Shown one piece after another: positions 42,128 through 50,532 of a DNA stretch of 64,000 bases. The notes under the pieces are model-generated. The model saw only the letters and a list, made by a program, of their open reading frames with translations. It ran no database searches and was not told where the DNA came from. The number at the start of each line of letters is the position of its first letter. The first letter of the stretch is position 1. Source of the stretch: PALSA-610 sp038239145 (GTDB lineage: Bacteria; Actinomycetota; Acidimicrobiia; IMCC26256; PALSA-610); the NCBI GenBank assembly GCA_038239145.1, contig JBBSFB010000013.1:1-64000 (forward strand), given 5' to 3'. Made by a program: the position numbers and the translations under genes.

Positions 42128-43303
42128 CTAACCCACCGCTGTGAACGTCGCGCTGTAACGGACCGCGCCGGTCTTCGTCTTGCTGCTCGCCCGCACCGCG
42201 GCCCGGAAGTGATGCCCGACGAGCGCACTGAGCGTGAACGTGGTGGCGGTCGGTGACGCGAGGCGGACCTCGACCAATGCGTGCCCGTCGACCTGATACC
42301 AGGCTTCGTAGCGCGTGATGGCGCCCCTCGTGCCGGCCGTGCCCTTCCAGGTCACCTTGTATGCCACCGTCGTCGACGGCTCCGCGCCGCTCGCGACCTT
42401 GGCCGGCGCGGTGACGCCCGGGGTCGTCGTCACCGGCGGAGTCGGCGCGGGCCGGGGCGCGGGCGGGGGCACGAGACCGTCGATCGTGTCGGCCTCCCAC
42501 ACGTCGTGCAGCACGACGGTCCACGAGATCCGGCCGAAGCCGCTGTGTGCCCAACCGGTGCCCCACGAGTTCTGCACGATGAGCCCGGTGCTGTCGTAGC
42601 CGACCGCCAACACCTCGTGGTAGCCACGGATCACGGAGGTGGAGTCGGTGTCGACCGCCGCCGCGTTCGACCCGAGCACGTCGAATCCATGCCGCACTGC
42701 CATCTCGATTGCGACCGGATGCTTCGTCGCGAGAGCCTGCTTGACGAGGGTCGCGCTCCCGGCCTGGTTCGAACCGACGAAGAGTGTCTCGTAACCCTTG
42801 ATCTTGAAGTGCGCTGCGTTGGCGTGCTCGGCCGCGGTGGGCTTGTGCTGCCAGTCGTAGTCGCCCTGCGCGTAGTCGGCACGGGTGTCGCTGCCCTGGG
42901 TCGCCGCGAGCTGCAGCGCGTCGGCCGGGACGCTGCCGCCGTCGCCGCCGCCGTTGATCTGCGAGTACGTGTACATCGGCGCGAACGGCTGTCCCGCCCG
43001 ACCGCTGTAGCGCGCGTACCAGCCGAGCATCGCGTAGTCGATCGCCCAGGTGACGCACGAGCTGACCTGTCCCTGGTTCCCGGGAGCCACGGCCCACTGC
43101 CGGAGATCGACGCTCGCGGGGACGGCACCGAGCATGACGACACGCGGCCAGAGAACCCGGGTCGGCCGGCTCGCACCGAGCCCGTGCCCGGCGACCGGAG
43201 CACCGGCCGGAACCGGATCCGCGAACGCGCTCCCGGCCGCGCACGCGGTGGCGGCCAGCGCGACGATCACCATGGAGCTGACGATGCAGAGGGGGCGGCG
43301 CAT
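42128..43303 (-). CDS. Secreted papain-like (C1A) cysteine peptidase with C-terminal beta domain
   Basis: A 391-residue secreted protein with a signal peptide (PLCIVSSMVIVALAATACAAGSAFA; the TAC could be a weak lipobox). Catalytic set of papain: Gln and Cys in NQGQVSSCVTWA (Cys about residue 82), His in RGYHEVLAVGYD (about 228) and Asn in VQNSWGTGW (about 243). The remaining 100 residues after a Pro/Thr linker form a fibronectin-III-like beta domain, perhaps for binding a surface or polymer. No pro-peptide of usual length is seen. Divergent from the NUDIX gene; the gap holds two similar palindromes. Confidence 0.88.
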   Translation of the reverse strand: MRRPLCIVSSMVIVALAATACAAGSAFADPVPAGAPVAGHGLGASRPTRVLWPRVVMLGAVPASVDLRQWAVAPGNQGQVSSCVTWAIDYAMLGWYARYSGRAGQPFAPMYTYSQINGGGDGGSVPADALQLAATQGSDTRADYAQGDYDWQHKPTAAEHANAAHFKIKGYETLFVGSNQAGSATLVKQALATKHPVAIEMAVRHGFDVLGSNAAAVDTDSTSVIRGYHEVLAVGYDSTGLIVQNSWGTGWAHSGFGRISWTVVLHDVWEADTIDGLVPPPAPRPAPTPPVTTTPGVTAPAKVASGAEPSTTVAYKVTWKGTAGTRGAITRYEAWYQVDGHALVEVRLASPTATTFTLSALVGHHFRAAVRASSKTKTGAVRYSATFTAVG

Positions 43304-43355
43304 GCGCAGTCATTCGACCGCCGCTGGCCTCGGCTGGCGTCCGATCGCCGCGCGA

Positions 43356-43391
43356 TGACAACTGTCACACGCCCGCGCGTGACCGTCGTCA
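43356..43391. promoter_or_regulatory. Pair of TGAC-N4-GTCA dyads between divergent genes
   Basis: TGACAACTGTCA at 43356-43367 and TGACCGTCGTCA at 43380-43391, centres 24 bp apart. They lie 53 bases from the peptidase start and 39 bases from the NUDIX start. Two similar dyads at this spacing suggest a dimeric regulator bound at two sites. Confidence 0.4.
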
Positions 43392-43429
43392 CAACCGGGC
43401 CCATCCGGGGCCGGCAGTACCCTCGACCG

Positions 43430-44011
43430 ATGCGGTGGCAGGTGCACGGCGAGCGGGTGTTGTACGACAGCAAGTGGGTCCAGCTGTGCCTCGTCGACGT
43501 CGAGATCCCGGGCGGCGAACGATTCGACCATCACGTCGTGCGCCTCCCCAACAAAGCAGCCGGCGCGCTCGTCCACGACCCGGAGCGCGGCGTACTGCTC
43601 TTGTGGCGGCATCGCTTCATCACCGACACGTGGGGATGGGAGATCCCGGCCGGCGGCATCGACCCCGGCGAGACGCCGGAACAGGGCGCGGCGCGCGAGG
43701 TGCTCGAAGAGACCGGCTGGAAACCCGGCCCGCTGCGCCACCTGATCAGCTTCAACCCCGTGAACGGAGTGAGCGATCAGGTCTTCCACACCTTCATCGC
43801 CGACGGCGCCACCCACGTCGGTGAGCCGACGGATCCGAGCGAGTCGGAACGGATCGAATGGGTGCCGGTGGCCGAACTGCGACGCATCGTGCGTGAGCAC
43901 GAGATGCTCGACGGCATGTCGATCACCGCGGTCGCCTACGCCCTTGCCTTCGGAGAGCTCGACTCACGCGAGCCGCGGGACTCAGGCGAAACGGTCAGCC
44001 GGCCCGGGTGA
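43430..44011 (+). CDS. NUDIX hydrolase
   Basis: A 193-residue NUDIX protein. The NUDIX box GGIDPGETPEQGAAREVLEETGW (about residues 78-100, split here as GGIDPGETPEQGAAR and EVLEETGW) has all consensus Gly, Glu and Arg positions. WEIPAGGID and the N-terminal VQLCLVDVEIPGGERFDHHVV recall ADP-ribose pyrophosphatase-like members. It hydrolyses a nucleoside diphosphate linked to another moiety, using Mg2+. Its end overlaps the end of the convergent membrane-protein gene by 17 bases. Confidence 0.92.
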   Translation: MRWQVHGERVLYDSKWVQLCLVDVEIPGGERFDHHVVRLPNKAAGALVHDPERGVLLLWRHRFITDTWGWEIPAGGIDPGETPEQGAAREVLEETGWKPGPLRHLISFNPVNGVSDQVFHTFIADGATHVGEPTDPSESERIEWVPVAELRRIVREHEMLDGMSITAVAYALAFGELDSREPRDSGETVSRPG

Positions 44012-45587
44012 ACACCGTGACGAGCCCGGTCGGTTGGCTCGCGTTGAGTTGCCGATATCCGGTCGCGAGTTGCGCCTTCAGCGCCGGATCGGGCGCGCCC
44101 AGCATGACGACGTAGTCGACCACGCCACCCGTGCGACGCGCGTAGCCGGCCAGGTCGAGCCCAGGGTGGCGGGTAAACGCTCTCGGGTCGGTCGCAAGGT
44201 ACAGCTCGCGAACGGGATCACGCGCCGCGACGTACTGGTACGGGAAGTACTTGTAGCGGCCCTCGTAATTATCGAGCTCGACAACCTTGCGCTCAGCCGC
44301 GAAGTATCCCGTCACACTCCGGAACGGGTCGGCGCGCAACGCGCTCGTCAGTTGGTCGACCCGGCTCGTGTCCTTGCCCAACACGACGATGTACGTCCGA
44401 CCTGAGGTCATCGCCGACTGCACCGATGTGATCTCGCGCAGGGCCCGGTCGAGCGACCGGTACGTTGGCATGCGGACGCCGATCAGGGCGACCGCAACAA
44501 CTGCGCCCGAAACTGCCGCAACCGCGCGCAGTCGCGCCGCCAAGGGTTGTGCGCCGAGCCAGACAATCGCCATCACGACCGCGAAGAGCGCCAGGCGTTC
44601 GTTGAGCAGCTCCGCACCGCCCGTGGCATTCGGCACGACGAGTGATGCCACCGCGCAAACGAGCGCGGCGACCAGCGACGCGTCGGTGACCGCGAACGAA
44701 CCCTTGCGCACGCGCTTCACCGCCGCGACGGCCGAGAGGCCGACCAGGATCAGGATGAAGACGATCGTGATCCCGGCCTCGGCCCGGCTGTGCATCACCC
44801 GCACGACGAACGCGAGGCCGACGAGCCCCCGGAGCACGTGCGCGAATGGGGGCCGGGGCGTGCTTCCCGAGGCATTGCTCGTAACCAGAACCGCGGGAAC
44901 GAACGCAGGCACACACGCGATCGCGGTCGCGGCGACACCGATCAGGTCACGCCGGCGCCGCCCCTGCATCGCGTCGAAGATCGCCACGAGCCCGACGAAC
45001 GGGACGGCGGCGATCACGCCCGACGGATGGAGCAGCGCCGTGAGGAAGAGCAACGCACCGACCCCGACGTACCTCCTCGTGCCCGGATCGTCGTGATGGC
45101 GGAGCCAATATCCGACGACGAAGAGGGTGCCGACCAGGCTGAGGAGGAAGTCCCAAAAGCCCAGCAACAAGAAGTACCCCGATCCGACGGGCAACAGCAA
45201 CGTCACGAGGGACCCCGCCTTCGGGCGGACCGCCGATATCGCGTACCGACCCGCGAGCGCGAACAGCAGCAGATACGCGCTCAAGAAGAGTCGTTGACCG
45301 GTGAGCGCACCGCTCACGCGCACCAAACCGGCGAGCAGGAGGTGCCCGACCGGACTGTGCCCGAGACCGAGGTCGATCCGCACGTACGAGTGCAACGCCT
45401 TGGCGGCGGCACCGCGATAGGCGCCGGAGATGGCGACGCTCGACGCGAGGTGTGCGGGCCCGTCCTGATCAGGGAAACGCGTCGTCAGCCAGATGGGACC
45501 CAGCTGCGCAACGACGGCAACGACGGCGCAAACCTGAACGAGCCGCCGGACCCGCGTCGACGTCTCGCCGGTGTTGTCGTCGGTCAT
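43995..45587 (-). CDS. Polytopic membrane protein, possibly GT-C-like
   Basis: A 530-residue membrane protein with about ten helices, then a soluble C-terminal domain of about 150 residues (from SALRADPFRSVTGYF to VTVFTRAG). The first loop contains FPDQDGPAHLASSVAISGAY, where an Asp-Gln-Asp near the end of helix 1 resembles the catalytic-loop acidic residues of GT-C glycosyltransferases. No family can be named with certainty. The start ATG (MTDDNTG) precedes basic residues and helix 1. It overlaps the NUDIX gene's 3' end and is downstream of the WYL regulator. Confidence 0.75.
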   Translation of the reverse strand: MTDDNTGETSTRVRRLVQVCAVVAVVAQLGPIWLTTRFPDQDGPAHLASSVAISGAYRGAAAKALHSYVRIDLGLGHSPVGHLLLAGLVRVSGALTGQRLFLSAYLLLFALAGRYAISAVRPKAGSLVTLLLPVGSGYFLLLGFWDFLLSLVGTLFVVGYWLRHHDDPGTRRYVGVGALLFLTALLHPSGVIAAVPFVGLVAIFDAMQGRRRRDLIGVAATAIACVPAFVPAVLVTSNASGSTPRPPFAHVLRGLVGLAFVVRVMHSRAEAGITIVFILILVGLSAVAAVKRVRKGSFAVTDASLVAALVCAVASLVVPNATGGAELLNERLALFAVVMAIVWLGAQPLAARLRAVAAVSGAVVAVALIGVRMPTYRSLDRALREITSVQSAMTSGRTYIVVLGKDTSRVDQLTSALRADPFRSVTGYFAAERKVVELDNYEGRYKYFPYQYVAARDPVRELYLATDPRAFTRHPGLDLAGYARRTGGVVDYVVMLGAPDPALKAQLATGYRQLNASQPTGLVTVFTRAG

Positions 45588-45692
45588 AGCGCGCGAAAAC
45601 CGCGTGCGACCCAGTCGTAGACGGTCGGCTCGGCGTGGGGCCATACCCGATTCAGTCGGCACGCACGGGCCTTCAGGCGAGCACCCGGCGCG

Positions 45693-46229
45693 TCATCTTG
45701 GCGCGAGAGTCCGGCGGCTCCAGAAGTCGGTGAGGTCGAAGCCGGCCGGGGGCGTGAACCGGCGGTTGGTGAGCCGGGTCGCCCGCAGGTCGTCGATACA
45801 GACCACTTCGACGGCTCCGATGTCTCCGCGGCCGGCACACACCAGGTACCACGACCCCGCTTTCAACGCGAGCCCGAGCGGTCGCACCGTGACCGCCGAC
45901 TGGCGCGCGATCGTCACCTCGACTTCACGGCGTCGCTGCACGCCGCGCGCGAGCCGGCGGAGCGCGCCGTGCGGGATGCGATTCCGCGACCGGCAACCGG
46001 CCTCGTCGGTGGTGAGCGCAGTGAGGTGTCTCTGGAGTCCGTCCGTCAGCTCGATCCCGCTGCCCGCGCCGCGCGCGGTGAAGATCGGGACACCCGCTTC
46101 GCTGAGCGCTTCGACGTCGCGCAACACCGTGCGCTCGGAGACCTCGAGCGTCTCCGCGAGCTGCGGGGACGTCGTGTTGCCCCGATGTTGCAGCCCCAGC
46201 AACATGTCGAGCAGCCGAGCCGCGCGCAT
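45693..46229 (-). CDS. YafY/WYL-family HTH regulator with internal deletion
   Basis: A 178-residue regulator. The N-terminal HTH_11 domain is complete (LLDMLLGLQHRGNTTSPQLAETLEVSERTVLRDVEALSEAG). After the usual hinge (LTALTTDEAG) the sequence jumps to RRREVEVTIARQSAVTVRPLGLALKAGSWYLVCAGRG, the second half of a WYL domain, and ends FTPPAGFDLTDFW. Compared with typical members of 230-240 residues, about 55 residues of the hinge and early WYL domain are missing in frame. It may be a trimmed but functional repressor or a decaying gene. A strong palindrome lies 15 bases before its start, facing a DUF6855-like gene. Confidence 0.8.
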   Translation of the reverse strand: MRAARLLDMLLGLQHRGNTTSPQLAETLEVSERTVLRDVEALSEAGVPIFTARGAGSGIELTDGLQRHLTALTTDEAGCRSRNRIPHGALRRLARGVQRRREVEVTIARQSAVTVRPLGLALKAGSWYLVCAGRGDIGAVEVVCIDDLRATRLTNRRFTPPAGFDLTDFWSRRTLAPR

Positions 46230-46243
46230 TCTCGGAGCGTAGA

Positions 46244-46272
46244 TCGAACATGACAGCAGATGTCAGGTTCGA
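46244..46272. promoter_or_regulatory. Inverted-repeat operator for the WYL regulator
   Basis: TCGAACATGACA at 46244-46255 and TGTCAGGTTCGA at 46261-46272 are inverted copies matching at 11 of 12 positions, separated by GCAGA. The dyad lies 15 bases before the regulator's ATG and 19 bases before the divergent gene's ATG, a position from which one protein could repress both. Confidence 0.7.
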
Positions 46273-46290
46273 CCTGCGAAGGTGCGTCCC

Positions 46291-46710
46291 ATGACCAACG
46301 ACGATGTCGAAGGAACTGGAACCCCGACCGAGGCGTGGCAGCTGACGACGCCGCCGGGCAGCAGCGCCTTCGAGGCGTACCGCGATCCCGAGGCCGACCC
46401 GCCTGCGCTCGTGGTGCAGGTCGGGAAGACGCAGCTGCGCTACCACCTGTCGTGCATCGAGGATCTGCACACGATGCTGACCGACTACGGCGACTGGATG
46501 CCGCGCGGGAACGCCGACGAGCAGAAGCCGGCGAAGGACGGCACCGTCGCGGCGTGGGGACGAGCGGCAGACAACCCGGTCGGCGGTTGGTACGGCTTCA
46601 AGAAGGGCTTGCGGGGACGGTTCGGCAACTACGTGCCTCCCGTGCTGGAAGCGCTCGGTCTCGCCGAGGTGGAGCACAACCCACGCAACAACCGTATGCG
46701 GGCGATCTGA
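46291..46710 (+). CDS. Small conserved protein, DUF6855-like
   Basis: A 139-residue soluble protein without a known domain activity. TPTEAWQLTTPPGSSAFEAYRD, LRYHLSCIEDLHTML, GTVAAWGRAADNPVGGWYG and HNPRNNRMRAI match a small actinobacterial family I recall as DUF6855, often next to YafY/WYL regulators. Here too it is divergent from such a regulator across an 11/12 palindrome, so it is probably the regulator's target. GAAGG lies upstream of the ATG; GTG at 46282 is an alternative start. Confidence 0.7.
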   Translation: MTNDDVEGTGTPTEAWQLTTPPGSSAFEAYRDPEADPPALVVQVGKTQLRYHLSCIEDLHTMLTDYGDWMPRGNADEQKPAKDGTVAAWGRAADNPVGGWYGFKKGLRGRFGNYVPPVLEALGLAEVEHNPRNNRMRAI

Positions 46711-46881
46711 CATCGACGGCACGCTGTCGCCTCCCACCCGAGCGTCGGCGGATCCTCCGTCGCCGGCCGCAAAACCGCCGGACGCCCACCATCTCCGTTT
46801 TTCGCCGGGCACGGAACTACGTTCGCTGCATCGAGGTTTCGTCGACCTCGGGCGGAGGGTTCCCTGCATCGGAGGCGGACT

Positions 46882-47733
46882 ATGGGGTCGCGCAAGCGCG
46901 AACAGGCGGAGCTACACAATCTCAACCGATTGATCTGGGGTGCCGCGGTCTACGACCGGCACGTCGAACAGAGCAAGGCGCAACGCGCCGCGCGCCGGGC
47001 CCGCCGCCGGAGCACGGCATCGATCGTGCTCGGGTTGACCTTTCTGAGCGCAGCCGGCGTGCTGATGCTGTTCTCGGGGGCGGCGTTCGCGCACGACAGC
47101 GCGATCGGCATCTCGTGCACACAGGTCGATTTCAACTATCAGAACTTCGCCGGCTCGTCGACGACCGCGCACGAGTCCATCACCGTCGACGGTGGCGTAC
47201 CGATCGCGCGCGACTTCACGTTCACCGGCGCGCAGGCGACCGACAGCGTCGCGTTGTCGCTCGGGTCGGGCACGCACTCCGTCAGCGCGAACAATTCGTG
47301 GGACTCGTCCGACGGTGGCGGTTCGGCGCAGGCCCACGAGACACTGTCCGACTGCGCGCCACCGCCTACGAGCACGAGCACCACCGCGCCGCACCCGACG
47401 ACGACAACCGTCGCCCCCACGACGTCGACAACGATGGGCACCACCACCACCACCACGATCCCGGCCACAACGTCTACGACGTCGGCGACACCGATCACCC
47501 CGTTGGGCTCGACGTCGACGACTGCGGAGACACCTGTGACCCCGCTCGGCTCCACCTCGACGACGAGCCCGCGGGGACCGATCACCACGAGCGGTTCACC
47601 GACCCCGCCCGGGCAACTCGCGAACACGGGCTCGAAGAGCAACGGTCCGCTCGCCGCGGCATCGGCGATGATCGGGCTCGGATTGCTCGCGATGGGCCTC
47701 GGCCGCCGTCCCAAGATCACCATCCCGTATTGA
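46882..47733 (+). CDS. LAxTG-type cell-wall-anchored surface protein with Thr-rich stalk
   Basis: A 283-residue exported protein. A basic N-terminal region of about 45 residues precedes a signal-like helix (SIVLGLTFLSAAGVLMLFSGA, cleavage near AFA). The mature part has a small domain with two cysteines (ISCTQVDFNYQNFAG... LSDCAPP), then a Thr/Ser/Pro-rich stalk with a repeated TPxTPLGSTSTT unit. The end is QLANTG, a hydrophobic helix and RRPK, the layout of a sortase signal of the actinobacterial LAxTG (class E) type. GGAGG lies 6 bases before the ATG. No sortase gene is in the window. Confidence 0.82.
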   Translation: MGSRKREQAELHNLNRLIWGAAVYDRHVEQSKAQRAARRARRRSTASIVLGLTFLSAAGVLMLFSGAAFAHDSAIGISCTQVDFNYQNFAGSSTTAHESITVDGGVPIARDFTFTGAQATDSVALSLGSGTHSVSANNSWDSSDGGGSAQAHETLSDCAPPPTSTSTTAPHPTTTTVAPTTSTTMGTTTTTTIPATTSTTSATPITPLGSTSTTAETPVTPLGSTSTTSPRGPITTSGSPTPPGQLANTGSKSNGPLAAASAMIGLGLLAMGLGRRPKITIPY

Positions 47734-48033
47734 CACCGCACACGTAGACACACAGCTGGCCGCTACGTCGCCTTCGCCCCACAATTTCCGCAGGTCACCG
47801 TCGTCAGCTCAACCCAGATGACCGCGGGTGTCACCGTCGACCGCGACGCTGCCCTCACTGCCTGCAACGTGTGGGTCGAGCTCCTCGGCAACCGGACCCG
47901 GCTCGCCCACCGACGCGGCGGGCGTCTGCGCTTCGTGTGTCGCCGTGCACCGAGCTGCGTCGTACACCTCCGATGAGTTCTGACGCGCCTGCGAGTCGTA
48001 GACGTCGACAACCGCACGACCCGGAGGTGTTAC
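47734..48033. other. Intergenic stretch, no gene supported
   Basis: No convincing coding region. It contains TTTCCGCAGGTCA at 47785-47797, a sequence that otherwise occurs at both ends of mobile element 2 (54817-54829 and 62689-62701), so this copy outside the elements may be a trace of an older integration. GGAGGTG for the following reductase gene lies at its end. Confidence 0.5.
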
Positions 48034-48633
48034 GTGTCGAGATCTGTGCTCTACATGTCGATGTCGGTCGACGGGTACATCGCGGCCCCTAACGCCGGAC
48101 CGGACAACCCCGGCGGCGACGACTTCATGCGGCTGCACGAGTGGTACGGGTTCGATGGAGAGCCCGGGCCGAACGCGGAGATCGCCGACGAGTCCGGGAT
48201 GGGCCGACACTTCTTGGACGAGGACAAGAGGACCGGCGCGGTGCTCTCGGGTCGTAACACGGCGGAGCAGGTCGATCACTGGGGCGGCGATCACCACGAC
48301 GGTGTCCCGATCTTCGTGCCCAGTCACCGGCCACCGGGTCCGTCGGTCGCGAACTATCCGTTGGTGACGTACGTGACCGATGGGATCGTCAGTGCGATGG
48401 CGCAGGCGAAGGCAGCCGCGGGTGACCGCGACGTGCTGGTCCACGGCGCGTATACGGCACAGAGCGCGCTCGAGGCCGGCGTGCTCGACGAGTTGCAAAT
48501 TCACCAGGTGCCGGTGCTGTTCGGTGGCGGCCTGCGATTGTTCGACGTGTTGCCATCGAGGATCGAGTTGGAGATCGTGCGGGTGATCGACACCCCGACC
48601 GTCACGCACCTCCGCTACCGCGTCGTCACGTAG
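48034..48633 (+). CDS. Dihydrofolate-reductase-fold (RibD C-terminal-like) protein
   Basis: A 199-residue protein of the RibD_C/DHFR-like family. SVLYMSMSVDGYIAAPN is the standard N-terminal strand and loop, AVLSGRNTAEQVDHW the NADPH-loop region, and DVLVHGAYTAQSALEAGVLDELQIHQVPVLFGGGLRLFD the classic C-terminal half. It is an NAD(P)H-dependent reductase of unknown substrate; these small members are distinct from true DHFR. GTG start with GGAGG 5 bases upstream. It is the last chromosomal gene before the first attachment-site copy. Confidence 0.9.
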   Translation: MSRSVLYMSMSVDGYIAAPNAGPDNPGGDDFMRLHEWYGFDGEPGPNAEIADESGMGRHFLDEDKRTGAVLSGRNTAEQVDHWGGDHHDGVPIFVPSHRPPGPSVANYPLVTYVTDGIVSAMAQAKAAAGDRDVLVHGAYTAQSALEAGVLDELQIHQVPVLFGGGLRLFDVLPSRIELEIVRVIDTPTVTHLRYRVVT

Positions 48634-48949
48634 ACAATCCGCGCCACGTGGGTTGCGAAGCCCACAGAACTTGGATCGCAACGCGATGGGCGACAGTCGA
48701 CCAGCGCACGGCCGTTCACGCACGCACCAACTCAGCGCGCTCGGAGGGAGTCGAACCCCCAACCTTCTGATCCGTAGGTGCTTCGCCGACGCCCGAGACG
48801 GATGTCTCGTGCTCCGCAATGCTCCTGAGCAGCGACGTTACCGCGAGCGCGTCTGCTGCGTGAATCAGAATCCGGCGGGTCAGCCCGTGTTTGTTAGCAA
48901 CGTCGTGAGCAGAGGATGTGGTCAGCCCCATATGAGGTAGAGTGCATCT
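48634..48949. other. Junction region containing attR of element 1, no gene
   Basis: Holds the distal attachment-site copy (48724-48777) and, inside element 1, TTGTTAGCAAC at 48891-48901, which recurs at the other end of element 1 (54657-54667). The toxin gene's promoter lies at its right end. Confidence 0.6.
48724..48777. repeat. Attachment site copy 1 (distal end of element 1)
   Basis: A 54-bp direct repeat identical to 54725-54778. Its last 45 bases (48733-48777) are identical to 62705-62749, the 3' half of the tRNA-Arg gene from the anticodon loop to just past its end. The 5' half of a tRNA is absent, so this is a displaced tRNA end left by integration. Confidence 0.93.
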
Positions 48950-49378
48950 ATGGAAGTTCGGTATCACCCGTTCTTCGAGCAGTGGCTCGTAGCGGTGGCT
49001 GAGGCCGACGAGGAAGTGTTCGGTGAGGTGATGGCGCTGCTGAGTGCATTGGAGCAGCACGGTCGCGACCTCGAAGACGAGGCTCGGGATGAATCGCATC
49101 CAATCGTGACCGCTCGCTACGACCTGCACGCACTGCGACGGACGCCACCGACGCAGAGCACGCCATACGCGGATGCTCCGCCGGTCCTGCGAATCGTCTA
49201 CGGCTACTGCCGGAGCGACGCCGGCGCCGAGGTTGCGGTCGCGCTCGTTGGTGGCGACAAGACGTCACTCGGAAATCACTGGTATCCGCCGCACATTGCC
49301 GAGGCGCAGAGCCGACTCGACCAGTACTGCCGTAAGTATCCCGAGCTGACACCGATCGTGAAGCGAGGCAATCGATGA
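48950..49378 (+). CDS. higB: Toxin of a HigB/RelE-like (Gp49-type) toxin-antitoxin pair
   Basis: A 142-residue protein. MEVRYHPFFEQWLVAVAEADEEVF, LSALEQHGRDLEDEAR, YDLHALRRTPP, VLRIVYGY and the late ALVGGDKTSLGNHWYPPHI match the phage Gp49-like/HigB ribonuclease fold, in which basic residues near the middle and end cut mRNA on the ribosome. It precedes and overlaps its antitoxin gene by 4 bases (ATGA). Toxin-first order is typical of HigBA. Its probable role is to stabilise element 1. Confidence 0.85.
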   Translation: MEVRYHPFFEQWLVAVAEADEEVFGEVMALLSALEQHGRDLEDEARDESHPIVTARYDLHALRRTPPTQSTPYADAPPVLRIVYGYCRSDAGAEVAVALVGGDKTSLGNHWYPPHIAEAQSRLDQYCRKYPELTPIVKRGNR

Positions 49379-49767
49379 CCAAGCGCTCCATTCCGACCGA
49401 CACCGCGAAGGCCGCGAGCACGAAGCTCAAGGCCGAGGACTGGAAGCGTGCAGAGGGCGCGCACGAGCGGTTCAAGGACCTGTTGGAGGTCAAGCCGCGA
49501 GCCAAAGCGCGTTACGACGCGGTGTTGGGCGAGATCAACGCGCGCCAGGCGACACTGCGTCGGCTTCGGGAGGCACGCGCGCTGACGCAGTCGACGGTCG
49601 CCGAGCTGCTGGAGATGGATCAGTCGGAGGTCTCGCGTCTCGAGTACCGCAGCGACATGTTGCTCTCGACGCTCAAGCGTTTCGTGCAAGCCACCGGCGG
49701 CGAACTGCATCTCGTCGTGCGATACCCCGACGGTGCCCCCGTCGAGCTCCTCGTCTCGGACGAGTAG
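49375..49767 (+). CDS. higA: XRE-family antitoxin of the HigBA-like pair
   Basis: A 130-residue protein. The N-terminal part is basic and helical (AKAASTKLKAEDWKRAEGAHERFKDLLEVK). The HTH_XRE domain spans about residues 58-115: LRRLREARALTQSTVAELLEMDQSEVSRLE, then LKRFVQATGGELHLVVRYPDG. Expected to bind the toxin and to repress the operon. The overlapping start with higB (ATGA) ensures coupled translation. Confidence 0.88.
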   Translation: MTKRSIPTDTAKAASTKLKAEDWKRAEGAHERFKDLLEVKPRAKARYDAVLGEINARQATLRRLREARALTQSTVAELLEMDQSEVSRLEYRSDMLLSTLKRFVQATGGELHLVVRYPDGAPVELLVSDE

Positions 49768-49948
49768 CGGTGCTCCGAAGATGAGCGCGCGCAGATCCGG
49801 CGTTCAGGGATACCCGATGGACTGTGCATGCGGCATTGGGCGCGTCAAGGCGATGCCTGTTGCTCGTTGCCCTCTACTGGGTGCGAGGTCGAGGCATACG
49901 GAGCTCGTCGGGTGCAAGCATGTGCTCTCGGTCTCAAGGGAGGCAACG

Positions 49949-50344
49949 ATGGCGGAGCCGGCCGGACTGAACCACATTGCCATGAGCGTTCCGGCCGGAA
50001 CGCTCACGGACGAGTATCGGACTGAGTTGCTGAAGTTCTACGGCGCGCTACTCGGTTGGCGCGAGATCGAGTCTCTGCGACTTCCGGACCGACTGACAGT
50101 CTCGGTCGGTCCTCACAGCTATGTGAACCTACGGGAGCGACCTGATCCGATGGCATGCTCTGGTTACGAGCATTTCGGCATCGTGGTCGCGTCCACCGAG
50201 GAAGCCGAACGGCTCTGGAACGATCTCGACGCCGAGCCGCGGGAGACGAACCTCGAACCACTCGCCGCGGGCGAAGACGGCTACCGGTCGTTCCGGTTCC
50301 GATATCTCCTCCCACTCACGGTCGAGGTTCAGTTTTTCCCGTAG
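49949..50344 (+). CDS. VOC-superfamily protein
   Basis: A 131-residue glyoxalase-fold protein. LNHIAMSVP (first metal His), FYGALLGWREIESL, SGYEHFGIVVAS (second His) and the end LTVEVQFFP (Glu) form the expected two modules. GGGAGG lies upstream of the ATG at 49949. Cargo gene of element 1. Small VOC proteins in mobile DNA include resistance and detoxification enzymes, but nothing in the sequence names a substrate. Confidence 0.8.
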   Translation: MAEPAGLNHIAMSVPAGTLTDEYRTELLKFYGALLGWREIESLRLPDRLTVSVGPHSYVNLRERPDPMACSGYEHFGIVVASTEEAERLWNDLDAEPRETNLEPLAAGEDGYRSFRFRYLLPLTVEVQFFP

Positions 50345-50532
50345 CCGATGCACCCGCCGCTATCAGTAATCGCGGTCTCGATCGCGATCGTCACACTCCC
50401 GGCGTTCGGTGACACCCGACGCAAGGTCTTGGGCCGCGCGTTATGCGACAAGGTCGCCGATCCCTACGTGCCGTTAGGCGTGGATGTCATTCCGACGATG
50501 ATCGTGTTGGCGAGCGCGCATTATGTCGCGTC

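Noticed and set aside
50436..50530. Integron attC-like or recombination sites around GCGCGTTATGCGACA and GCGCGCATTATGTCGCG before the kinase-like gene
   Set aside because: The two sequences are only partly alike, no matching site follows the gene, and no integron integrase is present.
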